64,000 nt of DNA. Origin: Nitrospira sp. UBA6493. Its GTDB lineage: Bacteria > Nitrospirota > Nitrospiria > Nitrospirales > Nitrospiraceae. Both the position numbers and the translations under genes were made by a program. The notes below the pieces were generated by a model, which searched no databases, was not told the DNA's origin, and saw only the letters and a list, made by a program, of their open reading frames with translations. Position 1 is the stretch's first letter; each line of letters starts with the position of its first letter. The stretch covers positions 1 through 64,000 of the forward strand of contig DJMJ01000016.1 in the NCBI GenBank assembly GCA_002435325.1, given 5' to 3'. Of the stretch, positions 1 through 9,669 are shown in pieces.

Positions 1-25
1 ATTTTAGATGACTCAATTCGCCTCA

Positions 26-54
26 TAGACCGCCTTCTTCCAAGCCGCTATACT
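26..54 (+). promoter_or_regulatory. Probable sigma-70 promoter of the VIT/ferritin-like gene
   Basis: TAGACC at 26-31 (four of six matches to TTGACA), a 17-nt spacer and TATACT at 49-54. Transcription would start near 61, leaving a 40-nt leader with GAGGTG just before the ATG at 101. Seen by eye only. Confidence 0.4.
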
Positions 55-100
55 CTGCTCCGTTGATCCCTCTCCCTTCCTCATCGATCACCGAGGTGCC

Positions 101-1060
101 ATGGCTGCCATACCTCACGACCCCGATCTTCCACGGACGCTGATTCTCGATGAACTATTCGACCTCTCGCTCTACCAAGCATTGCGGGATGTCACTCAGC
201 CGGATGTCCACGAAACGCTGGATGAATTGATCAAGGTTGAAACGGCCCATCTCGCCTTCTGGAAGAAGTTCTTCAATCTTGGGCTCGACCGGCTCGACCT
301 GGGCCGCCGCATCAAACTGCACGTCATGATGCTTATTTGCCGGATGTTCGGGTCAACCGCCGTGCACCTCGTGCTTGAAGCGATCGAGGTCCATGGCGTG
401 CGAAAGTACCTCGCCATCTGGCGGGAGTATCAAGGCCATCCCCTGGCGGATGCCTTGCGCGGCATCCTGATGGATGAATTCAAACATGAGGATGTCCTCG
501 TCACCGCGCTGACCCGGCGCAAAATCAACGCCGAAAAGATTCGCAATATTTTTCTGGGATTGAACGACGGACTAGTGGAGATCCTGGGCGCCGTCAGCGG
601 TTTTTTCGGCGCATTCGGCAGCGCTACCATGGTTTTGATCGCCGCGTCGACGACGGCGGTCGCCGGCGCGCTATCGATGGGCGCCGGGGCATTCCTGGCT
701 CTCAACTCTGAAAAGGAAGTGAAATCGACCGAACTGGATAGGAGAATCTTCCTGGGAGAACAGTCCGACGAGTCGCCGATGGAAGAGCAGCCCTTGGCCT
801 CGGCTCTGGTCGTTGGATCGGCCTATCTTATGGGCGCTGTCGTGCCCGTTCTGCCCGTGCTTATCGGAGCGCAAGATGCCCTGTATTCCGTCCTTACGGC
901 CGGACTGATGGTGGTACTGGTATCGACCATCTTATCCTTCTTGTCCGGCATGGATATCACCAGGCGCATCGCGCTCAATCTGGCGATCATTACCGTCGCC
1001 GTGAGCGTGAGCTACGGCATCGGCATCGCGGCCAAGCATCTCTGGGGCATTGCAGTCTAG
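101..1060 (+). CDS. Ferritin-like domain + VIT1/CCC1 family iron/manganese transporter
   Basis: A 319-residue membrane protein in two parts. Residues 1-145 form a rubrerythrin/ferritin-like helical region with two ExxH pairs (ETAH at 47-50, EFKH at 126-129), the usual ligands of a di-iron site. Residues 150-319 are a VIT1/CCC1 transporter domain, opened by GLNDGLVEILGAVSG and holding about five hydrophobic helices. The layout matches MbfA-type membrane-bound ferritins, which export Fe2+ or Mn2+ from the cytoplasm; the substrate here is inferred. The ATG at 101 follows a GAGGTG ribosome site. Its stop overlaps the stop of the converging radical SAM gene by four bases. No regulator is adjacent. 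Confidence 0.85.
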   Translation: MAAIPHDPDLPRTLILDELFDLSLYQALRDVTQPDVHETLDELIKVETAHLAFWKKFFNLGLDRLDLGRRIKLHVMMLICRMFGSTAVHLVLEAIEVHGVRKYLAIWREYQGHPLADALRGILMDEFKHEDVLVTALTRRKINAEKIRNIFLGLNDGLVEILGAVSGFFGAFGSATMVLIAASTTAVAGALSMGAGAFLALNSEKEVKSTELDRRIFLGEQSDESPMEEQPLASALVVGSAYLMGAVVPVLPVLIGAQDALYSVLTAGLMVVLVSTILSFLSGMDITRRIALNLAIITVAVSVSYGIGIAAKHLWGIAV

Positions 1061-2691
1061 CGGGCCTGGAACATCGGCAACTCCTGCGCCCCCTCCGCTT
1101 CCTGTTGAATCCGCAACCGTTCCAGCCGCGAAGCCTCCATCACATCGTGCAGCATCTCGTCGCTCAACTGGGTGAGCTGTGCGGCCGCATCCTTTGTTTC
1201 GGCATGTTCCACAGCGCGCGAGAGCACCTCGGCCTTGGTCGCGCCGGTCTTCTTTCCCATAAACGGCTTGGCGATCAAATAGGCCACGTCGCGCACGGGC
1301 ATGAACCGGAGAAACCGGCGAAGCAATCGATAGGTCTGGAGCGGATAGTGCGTGAGCTTGTACAGGAATAACTTTTTGAGACCCTGCTGCCGCACATCGT
1401 TGATGACTTCACCGGGCAGGCAGGTTGGGTCGATCTCCGAACATTTGAAATACTTATACCAATCCGTCACATCGCTGACGAGTCCACGCTTCACATATTC
1501 CTGCCATAAAGGCGTGCCCCGATAGACACAGAGTCGGTTAAATCCAAAGGTATCGAGCGGCAGTTTCGAGGCGAAATCGAAGGTGGCCTGCATGTCCTCG
1601 ACCGTTTCGTCTGGGTTCCCGACCGTGAAGAATCCATGCACAATTTCGATGCCGGCTTTTTTGGCATTCCTTACCGCCGTCGTCACCTCGGCCAACGTCT
1701 GCTCTTTCTTCAGACGGTCCAGAATCTTTTGACTGCCGCTTTCGATCCCGAACATGACCGTGCGGCAATGGGCCTTGGCCATGGCCGGGAACAAATGCTG
1801 GGCGACGGAATCGACCCGCCCCTCGATGCCCCATTGAATCTTGAGATTGGCGTCGGTCACTCCCGTGCAAATCGCTTCGATGCGCTTGGGCTGAAGCAGA
1901 AAGTGATCGTCGACAAAATAGACCGACCCATAACCATTGGCTTCGAGATATTTCAGCTCATCGACGACATGCTGTGCGCTCCGCGCCCGCCACTTGCCCT
2001 CGTTGAACACAGGAATGTCGCAGAATACGCAGGGCCAGGGGCATCCACGAGAGGTCTGCATCGTCGTGAAACGCTCCATCGACAATACCGCCGGCACATC
2101 GAGCGGCATCGATTCGACAAAGTCGAGCTTGAGGCTTTCGCGGTCAGGAAACGGCCATTGATCCAGATGACGCTCCATTGGGCGGCCTGGATTGTTGACG
2201 ACCTGGCCATCCTTCATCCAGGTCACACCCGCAACTGCTTCGGGGGCTTGCAAATTGGCCAGCAGATCGAGCAGAAGCTGCTCGCCGTCGCCACGGCACA
2301 CGAAATCAACCTCCCGGCATTGCAGCTTCACCAAACCAGCATTGAGGCTGGCAAACACGCCCCCGAAGGCCAGCTTGACAGTGGAATCCGCCGCACGAAT
2401 CTGGCGCGCAAGAATCTTGGCATAAGGGTAACTCGTCGTGCTCAGAAAGCTCAGGCCCACAAGAGCAGGCTTTTGTCGCTTAATCGCCTCGACGATGACG
2501 TCGTTTGGCGTGTCCGGATTGGCCTGGTCAAACATCACGCACTCGTGGCCGGCCTGTTTCAGGACGGACGAGAGCGACATGATGCCGATGGGCGGGAAGC
2601 CCATGACGCGGATATTGCCGTTTTTCGCGCGGGTTTTTGCCGGATGGGCGTAGAACTGAGGATCGCGGACGTGGACCAAGAATACGAGCAT
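1057..2691 (-). CDS. B12-binding-domain radical SAM protein (BchE/HpnJ-like)
   Basis: A 544-residue enzyme from the ATG at 2691; an in-frame start 17 codons upstream also exists, but 2691 has GAGAGG six bases ahead and begins with the hydrophobic strand MLVFLVHV. The N-terminal 150 residues resemble a cobalamin-binding Rossmann domain. The radical SAM motif CPWPCVFC (CxxxCxxC) lies near residue 217, followed by a SPASM-free barrel and a C-terminal region like other B12-dependent radical SAM enzymes of the BchE/HpnJ type. Such enzymes do methylations or rearrangements, often on lipids or tetrapyrroles; the substrate cannot be told from sequence. It stands alone between the rTCA operon and the VIT gene. 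Confidence 0.8.
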   Translation of the reverse strand: MLVFLVHVRDPQFYAHPAKTRAKNGNIRVMGFPPIGIMSLSSVLKQAGHECVMFDQANPDTPNDVIVEAIKRQKPALVGLSFLSTTSYPYAKILARQIRAADSTVKLAFGGVFASLNAGLVKLQCREVDFVCRGDGEQLLLDLLANLQAPEAVAGVTWMKDGQVVNNPGRPMERHLDQWPFPDRESLKLDFVESMPLDVPAVLSMERFTTMQTSRGCPWPCVFCDIPVFNEGKWRARSAQHVVDELKYLEANGYGSVYFVDDHFLLQPKRIEAICTGVTDANLKIQWGIEGRVDSVAQHLFPAMAKAHCRTVMFGIESGSQKILDRLKKEQTLAEVTTAVRNAKKAGIEIVHGFFTVGNPDETVEDMQATFDFASKLPLDTFGFNRLCVYRGTPLWQEYVKRGLVSDVTDWYKYFKCSEIDPTCLPGEVINDVRQQGLKKLFLYKLTHYPLQTYRLLRRFLRFMPVRDVAYLIAKPFMGKKTGATKAEVLSRAVEHAETKDAAAQLTQLSDEMLHDVMEASRLERLRIQQEAEGAQELPMFQAR

Positions 2692-2863
2692 AGGGAGCCT
2701 CTCACTGTGGTAGACAGCGACCGGGGCTCCACTACTTGCCACCGTGTCTCTCCGACGGAGAAGCCGATCCTATCTTTGATATGTATACTGATAGACTACC
2801 ACGCCCGCAATGGCGTGGGAAGGGGATAAATGGAATGCGGGAGCGGGGGAGAGGGCCCCCGGG

Positions 2864-3736
2864 CTAACGCCCGAGAGCCGCCTTCACTGCGTTGCCGATT
2901 TCAGCCGGATTCTTCACCACTTTCACACCGGCCGTTTCGAGCGCCTTCATCTTTTCCGTCGCGGTACCCTTGCCGCCTGAAATAATCGCCCCGGCATGGC
3001 CCATACGGCGGCCTGGAGGAGCGGTGATGCCGGCGATAAAGCTGATTACCGGCTTCTTGATGTTCTGCTTGATAAACGCCGCGGCCTTTTCTTCCGCATC
3101 GCCGCCAATCTCGCCGATCATGACGATCGCGTGCGTTTCAGGGTCTTTCTCGAACAACGGCAGCACGTCCACAAAGCCGGTGCCATTGACCGGATCGCCG
3201 CCGATCCCAACACAGGTCGTTTCACCAAGCCCTAACGTCGAGAGCTGATGCACGGCTTCATACGTGAGGGTCCCGCTGCGGGACACCACGCCGACCACAC
3301 CCTTCTTATGAATAAAGCCTGGCATGATGCCGATCTTCGCTTCATCGACCGTGATGACGCCGGGGCAATTCGGCCCAATCAAACGTACATCGCGGCCATA
3401 GAGGGCGCGCTTCACCTTGACCATGTCGTTCACGGGGATGCCTTCGGTGATGCAAATGATCAACTTCACACCGGAATCGGCGGCCTCCAGAATCGCATCG
3501 GCGCAAAACGGCGGCGGGACGAAAATCAGCGACGTGTCACAGCCCTTTTTCTTGACGGCATCGGCCACGGTATTGAAGACCGGAATGCCCTCGACTTCCT
3601 GCCCAGCCTTCCCCGGCGTCACCCCGGCGACTACTTTTGTGCCGTAAGCCTTGCACTGCGTCGCATGGAAGGAGCCTTCCTTCCCCGTGATCCCCTGCAC
3701 CACCACTCGCGTATTTTTATTGACGAGAATGCTCAC
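2864..3736 (-). CDS. sucD: Succinyl-CoA ligase (ADP-forming), alpha subunit
   Basis: A 290-residue CoA-binding subunit of succinyl-CoA synthetase. In a reductive TCA cycle it works with SucC to activate succinate to succinyl-CoA using ATP. An N-terminal CoA-binding Rossmann domain, the SRSGTLTYEAV loop and GHAGAIISGG near residue 247, whose His is phosphorylated in the catalytic cycle, are all present. The length is normal for the family. It starts 12 bases after sucC and is the last gene of the rTCA run. A short CGGGC/GCCCG hairpin covers its stop codon but has no T-run. Confidence 0.97.
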   Translation of the reverse strand: MSILVNKNTRVVVQGITGKEGSFHATQCKAYGTKVVAGVTPGKAGQEVEGIPVFNTVADAVKKKGCDTSLIFVPPPFCADAILEAADSGVKLIICITEGIPVNDMVKVKRALYGRDVRLIGPNCPGVITVDEAKIGIMPGFIHKKGVVGVVSRSGTLTYEAVHQLSTLGLGETTCVGIGGDPVNGTGFVDVLPLFEKDPETHAIVMIGEIGGDAEEKAAAFIKQNIKKPVISFIAGITAPPGRRMGHAGAIISGGKGTATEKMKALETAGVKVVKNPAEIGNAVKAALGR

Positions 3737-3748
3737 AGTACTACTCCT

Positions 3749-4927
<1,179 letters not shown>

Positions 4928-4942
4928 GCTGCTCCCCTTGAG

Positions 4943-6526
4943 TTAGCTGACTTTCCTTGTATAGGCCGGCAGGATCATCGGAGAGGTGACACCGCTGACA
5001 TTCCCGTGCTTTTTAGCGTCTGCCCGAAACCGCTGCAGATGCTGCACGGTCAGTTTTCCATGAGACATCGATGCCGCACGGGACGCCGCCGTCAAGCCTG
5101 AGCGCTTGCCGAACACCATCAAATCCAGCAACGAATTGCCCATCAGACGGTTCCGTCCGTGCAACCCGCCTGAGGCTTCACCCGCGACGAACAAGTTTTT
5201 CACGTTGGTTTCCGAATTCGTATCGATCTTCACTCCGCCGTTCTGGTAGTGCAGGGTCGGATAGATCAACACGGGATCTTTGCTGATATCGATGCCGAAC
5301 CGCTCGAACTGCATCATCATGGCCGGGAAATGCTTTTCCACCGTCCCCGGTCCATGCTCCGCATCCAAGAGCGGCGTATCCAGCCAAACGCCAACACGTC
5401 CGGACATCGTCCGGATGCCACGCCCCTCTTCACACTCGCGGATGATCGAAGATGAGACCACGTCTCTGGTATCGAGTTCGTTCACGAACCGTTCACCCTT
5501 GGCATTCACCAAGTGACCGCCCTCTGAGCGAATCCCTTCCGTCACCAACTGGCCAACCAACTGCTCGGGATAGACCGCTCCCGACGGGTGATATTGGAAG
5601 GTATCGATGTGGGCCAGCTTGGCGCCCATGCGGTACGAGAGACAGAGACCATCTCCGGTTGCGCCGTAATGGTTGCTCGTCGGAAACCCTTGAATGTGCA
5701 GACGGCCAATTCCGCCTGTTGCGAGAATAACGGACTTGGCCGCCACGACGACAAAACGATGATTATCCAAATCCTTGAAAATGGCGCCGGTGCATTGGCC
5801 ATGTTCGTCGCTGAGCAGCTCAACCGCCGCGCAAAATTCGAGCAGCTGAATTTTCTGATTCAGAACTTCGTCCTTGAGCACCCGCATCATCTCTAGCCCC
5901 GTATAGTCGGAGCAAGTCACGAGGCGCGGCTTGGAGCTTCCGCCTCCTTTTTTCACATGCAGATTGCCGTCTGCCTGCCGATCGAACAGCACGCCCAGCT
6001 CGATCAGCCACTTCGCGATCGACGGCCCTTCTTCAACCATGACCTTGAGCAGGTCATGATCATTGTGCATGTGGCCGCCCTTGAGCGTATCGATGAAGTG
6101 GGTGACCGGTGAATCTTCCGGCGCGACGGAGATCTGCATCCCGCCTTGCGCCATCACGCTGTTGGAGTCGCCCAATCGCAGCTTGGTCGCCAGCATCACC
6201 TTGGCCCCAGCATGATGCGCGTGCAACGCCGCTGCGCAGCCCGCGCCGCCGCCCCCGATCACGAGCACATCAGTCGTGTACTGCGGGGTCAAGTCCATCT
6301 CATCGGTAATCAGGCTGTCGCCTTCAAGCAAAGCCGCCAATTCCACGACCGTCTTTTCATCGGCATTGGGGCCGAATCGAATCGGGCGATAGGCGCTGGC
6401 GCGATAGTCGGGGTGATACTTGTGGATCAGCTGATCGCGATCAGCCGGAGAAAATTTCGGGATGGTTTGCTTCCGCCGAGCATCCCGAGTCTGATGAACG
6501 ATTTGTTGCAGCGCGTGAATGTCCAT
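4943..6526 (-). CDS. frdA: Fumarate reductase/succinate dehydrogenase-type flavoprotein
   Basis: A 527-residue flavoprotein that in this setting should reduce fumarate to succinate. The FAD-binding GGGGAG motif is at residues 91-96. Catalytic landmarks are kept: FQYHPSG, GIRSEGG, LHYQNGG and the Arg of HGRNRLMGNSLLD. The position of the His that links FAD covalently in SdhA/FrdA (RSHTVAAEGG in E. coli) reads DSNSVMAQGG here, with Asn near residue 122, so the flavin is probably non-covalent. It is also shorter than the roughly 590-residue SdhA, lacking most of the C-terminal helical domain. No membrane-anchor gene is nearby, which suggests a soluble enzyme. Confidence 0.85.
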   Translation of the reverse strand: MDIHALQQIVHQTRDARRKQTIPKFSPADRDQLIHKYHPDYRASAYRPIRFGPNADEKTVVELAALLEGDSLITDEMDLTPQYTTDVLVIGGGGAGCAAALHAHHAGAKVMLATKLRLGDSNSVMAQGGMQISVAPEDSPVTHFIDTLKGGHMHNDHDLLKVMVEEGPSIAKWLIELGVLFDRQADGNLHVKKGGGSSKPRLVTCSDYTGLEMMRVLKDEVLNQKIQLLEFCAAVELLSDEHGQCTGAIFKDLDNHRFVVVAAKSVILATGGIGRLHIQGFPTSNHYGATGDGLCLSYRMGAKLAHIDTFQYHPSGAVYPEQLVGQLVTEGIRSEGGHLVNAKGERFVNELDTRDVVSSSIIRECEEGRGIRTMSGRVGVWLDTPLLDAEHGPGTVEKHFPAMMMQFERFGIDISKDPVLIYPTLHYQNGGVKIDTNSETNVKNLFVAGEASGGLHGRNRLMGNSLLDLMVFGKRSGLTAASRAASMSHGKLTVQHLQRFRADAKKHGNVSGVTSPMILPAYTRKVS

Positions 6527-6536
6527 GAATTTGCTT

Positions 6537-6598
6537 TCAGCTATCAGCGTTCGGCGTTCAGCAGCGGCATCTCTCAGAAGCTGAGAGCTGATGGCTGA
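6537..6598. repeat. REP-like folded inverted repeat between frdB and frdA
   Basis: Outer arms TCAGCTATCAGC (6537-6548) and GCTGATGGCTGA (6587-6598) are complementary at 11 of 12 positions. Inside is a perfect CTCTCAG-AAG-CTGAGAG hairpin (6571-6587). The words AGCTATCAGC and TCAGCGTT recur, inverted, near 19874-19894. Confidence 0.6.
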
Positions 6599-6610
6599 CT
6601 ACGTCCCTGG

Positions 6611-7321
6611 CTATTTCACCGTCGCACAGTGGTCGGCCAATTCCTTCTCGCTCATGTTGAGGAGCTTCTTCCACTCGTCGTTATACCGGCCCTCTTGAAT
6701 TTCCTTGATCCTCGCATCCAATCCCACCGGCTTCTCGGTAAAGCGAGCACCCTGCGCCCGGCTCACGTAAAGCGCCACCAGGTTCGGCGCAATATCTGCG
6801 ATGCAGACCGGCGTGCACATGCCGCACATCACGCAATCCATGAACATCTCCGACACACTCTTGAAGTCGCCGAAGACCGCTTTCCACACCCCTTCGCGCA
6901 CATCGATCTTCTGCGGACAAGCTTCGGTGCAGGCATTGCAATTCCGGCACAGCGGCGCTTCAGGGTAGAGATTGAAGAGATCCTGCTTGGGATCCTTGAG
7001 CGTTTGGAGATCGTATATCGCTTTTCGCGCAGGGAAAGGCGGCATGATGGTGAAGGACATCCCGTCCTCCACGGCCATTTGGCAAGCCAGACAGGTCCGC
7101 ACCTTGGGATCGTCTTTCGTGCGATAGTACGTTGCGCAGGCGCCGCAGAACCCACCGAGGCAGCCAGCTCCACGCACCACTTCCTGCCCCGTATACCACA
7201 GGGCCTTGATGACAGTGATCCCTTCCGGCACATCATACTTCTTGCCGGATATTTCGATCGAGACCATCCGGGGCTGCATGACCTCGGGCTGATCGATCAC
7301 ATTGGTGTTGTCTTGGGCCAT
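6611..7321 (-). CDS. frdB: Fumarate reductase-type iron-sulfur protein (2Fe-2S plus two 4Fe-4S)
   Basis: A 236-residue electron-transfer subunit beside the flavoprotein. The N-terminal ferredoxin fold has CLGGFCGAC and a later CLAC for a 2Fe-2S cluster. The C-terminal half has CRNCNACTEACP and CVMCGMCTPVC. The second motif is a CxxCxxCxxxC 4Fe-4S site, not the SdhB-type 3Fe-4S spacing, so the subunit resembles HdrC-like or thiol:fumarate reductase-like partners. No transmembrane helix is seen. The electron donor cannot be inferred from the window. The gene is separated from frdA by an 84-base spacer full of inverted repeats. Confidence 0.82.
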   Translation of the reverse strand: MAQDNTNVIDQPEVMQPRMVSIEISGKKYDVPEGITVIKALWYTGQEVVRGAGCLGGFCGACATYYRTKDDPKVRTCLACQMAVEDGMSFTIMPPFPARKAIYDLQTLKDPKQDLFNLYPEAPLCRNCNACTEACPQKIDVREGVWKAVFGDFKSVSEMFMDCVMCGMCTPVCIADIAPNLVALYVSRAQGARFTEKPVGLDARIKEIQEGRYNDEWKKLLNMSEKELADHCATVK

Positions 7322-7336
7322 CTATTTCCCCTGGAA

Positions 7337-7396
7337 GACTAGAGGCACTAGGCTAGCGGCTAGGGGATCGAAGTTGACCTCCTCACCCCTAGCCGC
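7337..7396. repeat. CTAG-rich degenerate repeat with 11-bp inverted repeat
   Basis: In the icd-frdB spacer, units of the form CTAGNGG recur from 7339 to 7366. GCGGCTAGGGG (7356-7366) and CCCCTAGCCGC (7386-7396) form a perfect 11-bp inverted repeat around a 19-nt loop. No T-run follows on either strand, so a terminator is unlikely. Confidence 0.6.
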
Positions 7397-7412
7397 TCAC
7401 CCCGTAACCCTG

Positions 7413-9644
7413 TTATGCAATCGCGTCAATGATCGCGTTCAACGTGGCGCTCGGGCGCATGGCCTTCGACGACTTTACATCGTCGGGATGATAGTATCCG
7501 CCGGTATCGACCGGCTTGCCCTGAGCCGCGATCAATTCGCCGGCAATCTTGGCTTCGTTGTCCGTCATTTCCTTGGCCACCTTGGCGAAGCGCGCCGCCA
7601 GGTTCTTGTCCTGCGTCTGCTCGGCCAGCGCTTGCGCCCAGTACAGCGCCAGATAGAAATGGCTGCCGCGATTGTCGATCTCGCCCACTTTACGCGCTGG
7701 TGATTTATTGCTCTCCAGGAACTTGGCGTTGGCTTGATCAAGCGTATCCGCCAGCATCTTGGCGGCCGGATTGTTGGCGACTTTGGCCAAGTGTTCCAAC
7801 GACGCGGCGAGTGCCAGGAATTCTCCCAGCGAATCCCACCGCAAATAACCCTCTTCCTGGAACTGCTGCACATGCTTCGGCGCGGACCCTCCCGCACCGG
7901 TCTCGAACAGACCACCACCATTGAGCAGCGGCACGATCGAGAGCATCTTGGCACTGGTCCCGATTTCGAGAATCGGGAACAGGTCCGTCAAGTAGTCGCG
8001 CAATACGTTCCCGGTCACAGAGATCGTATCCTTGCCTTCCTTGATCCGCTCCAGCGAGAGGCGCGTGGCATCCGCCGGGGTCATGATCCGGATGTCCAGG
8101 CCGGTCGTATCGTGATCCTTCAAATACTGATTCACCTTCGTGATCAGTTGCGCATCGTGCGCGCGATCCTTGTTCAGCCAGAAAATTGCCGGTGCGCCGG
8201 TCGCCCGCGCGCGAGTCACGGCTAGTTTCACCCAGTCGCGGATCGGGGCATCCTTCACCTGGCACATGCGCCAGATATCACCTTCTTCCACTTGATGCTC
8301 AAGGAGCGTCTTGCCTGACGCATCGACCACGCGAATCGTGCCGTTGCCCGGCGCCTTGAAGGTCTTGTCATGCGAACCATATTCTTCCGCTGCCTGCGCC
8401 ATAAGACCGACATTGGGCACGCTGCCCATCGTCTTCGGATCGAGCGCACCGTGCTTCTTGCAGAAATCAATGACCTCTCGATAGACCGGCGCATAGCTGG
8501 CGTCGGGGATGACGCACTTGGTGTCCGCCAGCTTTCCATCCGGGCCCCACATCTTGCCGCTGTCGCGAATGACCGGAGGCATGGACGCATCGATGATGAT
8601 GTCGCTCGGCACGTGCAGATTGGTGATACCCTTGTCGCTGTTCACCATCGCCATCGGAGGCCGCTTCTGGTAGACCGCCTGAACATCGGCTTCGATCGCC
8701 TTGCGCTGATCCTCCGGCAAGGCCTTGATCTTTGCGTAGAGATCGCCAATGCCGTTGTCCGGATCTACGCCCAGCTTCTTGAGCGTCTCGCCGTGCTTCT
8801 CGAATACATCTTTGTAATAGACCGTCACGGCATGACCGAAGATCTTGGGGTCCGAGACCTTCATCATGGTGGCCTTCATGTGAAGAGACCACAAGATGCC
8901 CTGCTTCTTGGCATCCTCGATCTGCTCCTCAAGGAACTTGCGCAAGGCCTTCACGCTCATGAACGTCGCATCGACGACTTCTCCAGCCTGCAAGGCCACT
9001 TTCGGCTTCAGCACGGTTGTCTTGCCGTCCTGGCCGACGAACTCAATTCGCGCATCGGTTGCCGCGGTCGTAGTCAGTGATTTTTCATTCGAGAAGAAGT
9101 CGCCGCCCTTCATGTGGCTGACATGCGACTTGGAATCCGGGCTCCAGGCGCCCATCTTGTGCGGATGCTTTCTCGTATGCGCCTTCACGGAGAGCGGCGC
9201 GCGGCGATCGGAGTTGCCTTCGCGCAACACCGGATTCACGGCGCTGCCCTTAACTTTGTCGTAGCGGGACTTGATGTCCTTCTCTTTGTCGTCCTTGGGA
9301 TTTTCCGGGTACTCGGGCAGCTTGTAGCCCTGGCCCTGCAATTCCTTAATGGCCGCCTGCATCTGAGGCAGCGACGCGCTGATATTGGGCAGCTTGATGA
9401 TATTGGCTTCCGGCTTCTTAGCCAGTTCACCCAACTCAGACAAGGCATCAGGCTGCTTCTGTTCAGGCGTCAAGTATTCCGGGAACACCGCGAGGATACG
9501 CCCGGCCAGCGAGATGTCCCGCAGCTCCACCGATACACCGGCCGCCTTGCTGAAGGCATTGATGATCGGCAAGAACGAATAGGTCGCAAACATCGGCGCT
9601 TCGTCCGTCTTCGTATAAATGATCTTGTCTGCTTTCGTCGTCAT
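7413..9644 (-). CDS. icd: Isocitrate dehydrogenase (NADP+), monomeric type
   Basis: A 743-residue protein of the monomeric IDH family, whose usual length is about 740. It interconverts isocitrate and 2-oxoglutarate plus CO2; in the reductive cycle it works as the carboxylase that follows 2-oxoglutarate:ferredoxin oxidoreductase. The family pattern runs the whole length, from MTTKADKIIYTKTDEAPMFA through DSGKMWGPDGKLADTKCVIP and GSVPNVGLMAQAAEEYGSHD to a C-terminal GGYYHPDDVKSSKAMRPS. It sits 25 bases after acn. Cofactor preference is assigned from the family. Confidence 0.95.
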   Translation of the reverse strand: MTTKADKIIYTKTDEAPMFATYSFLPIINAFSKAAGVSVELRDISLAGRILAVFPEYLTPEQKQPDALSELGELAKKPEANIIKLPNISASLPQMQAAIKELQGQGYKLPEYPENPKDDKEKDIKSRYDKVKGSAVNPVLREGNSDRRAPLSVKAHTRKHPHKMGAWSPDSKSHVSHMKGGDFFSNEKSLTTTAATDARIEFVGQDGKTTVLKPKVALQAGEVVDATFMSVKALRKFLEEQIEDAKKQGILWSLHMKATMMKVSDPKIFGHAVTVYYKDVFEKHGETLKKLGVDPDNGIGDLYAKIKALPEDQRKAIEADVQAVYQKRPPMAMVNSDKGITNLHVPSDIIIDASMPPVIRDSGKMWGPDGKLADTKCVIPDASYAPVYREVIDFCKKHGALDPKTMGSVPNVGLMAQAAEEYGSHDKTFKAPGNGTIRVVDASGKTLLEHQVEEGDIWRMCQVKDAPIRDWVKLAVTRARATGAPAIFWLNKDRAHDAQLITKVNQYLKDHDTTGLDIRIMTPADATRLSLERIKEGKDTISVTGNVLRDYLTDLFPILEIGTSAKMLSIVPLLNGGGLFETGAGGSAPKHVQQFQEEGYLRWDSLGEFLALAASLEHLAKVANNPAAKMLADTLDQANAKFLESNKSPARKVGEIDNRGSHFYLALYWAQALAEQTQDKNLAARFAKVAKEMTDNEAKIAGELIAAQGKPVDTGGYYHPDDVKSSKAMRPSATLNAIIDAIA

Positions 9645-9669
9645 GGCTCTCCCTCTTTGGTCGTACGAT

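Noticed and set aside
2799..2818. Hairpin CCACGCC-CGCAAT-GGCGTGG after sucD as a terminator
   Set aside because: The stem is only 7 bp and no T-run follows on the minus strand.
1636..2829. Plus-strand open frame of 397 codons
   Set aside because: Antisense to the radical SAM gene, whose cofactor motif is clear.
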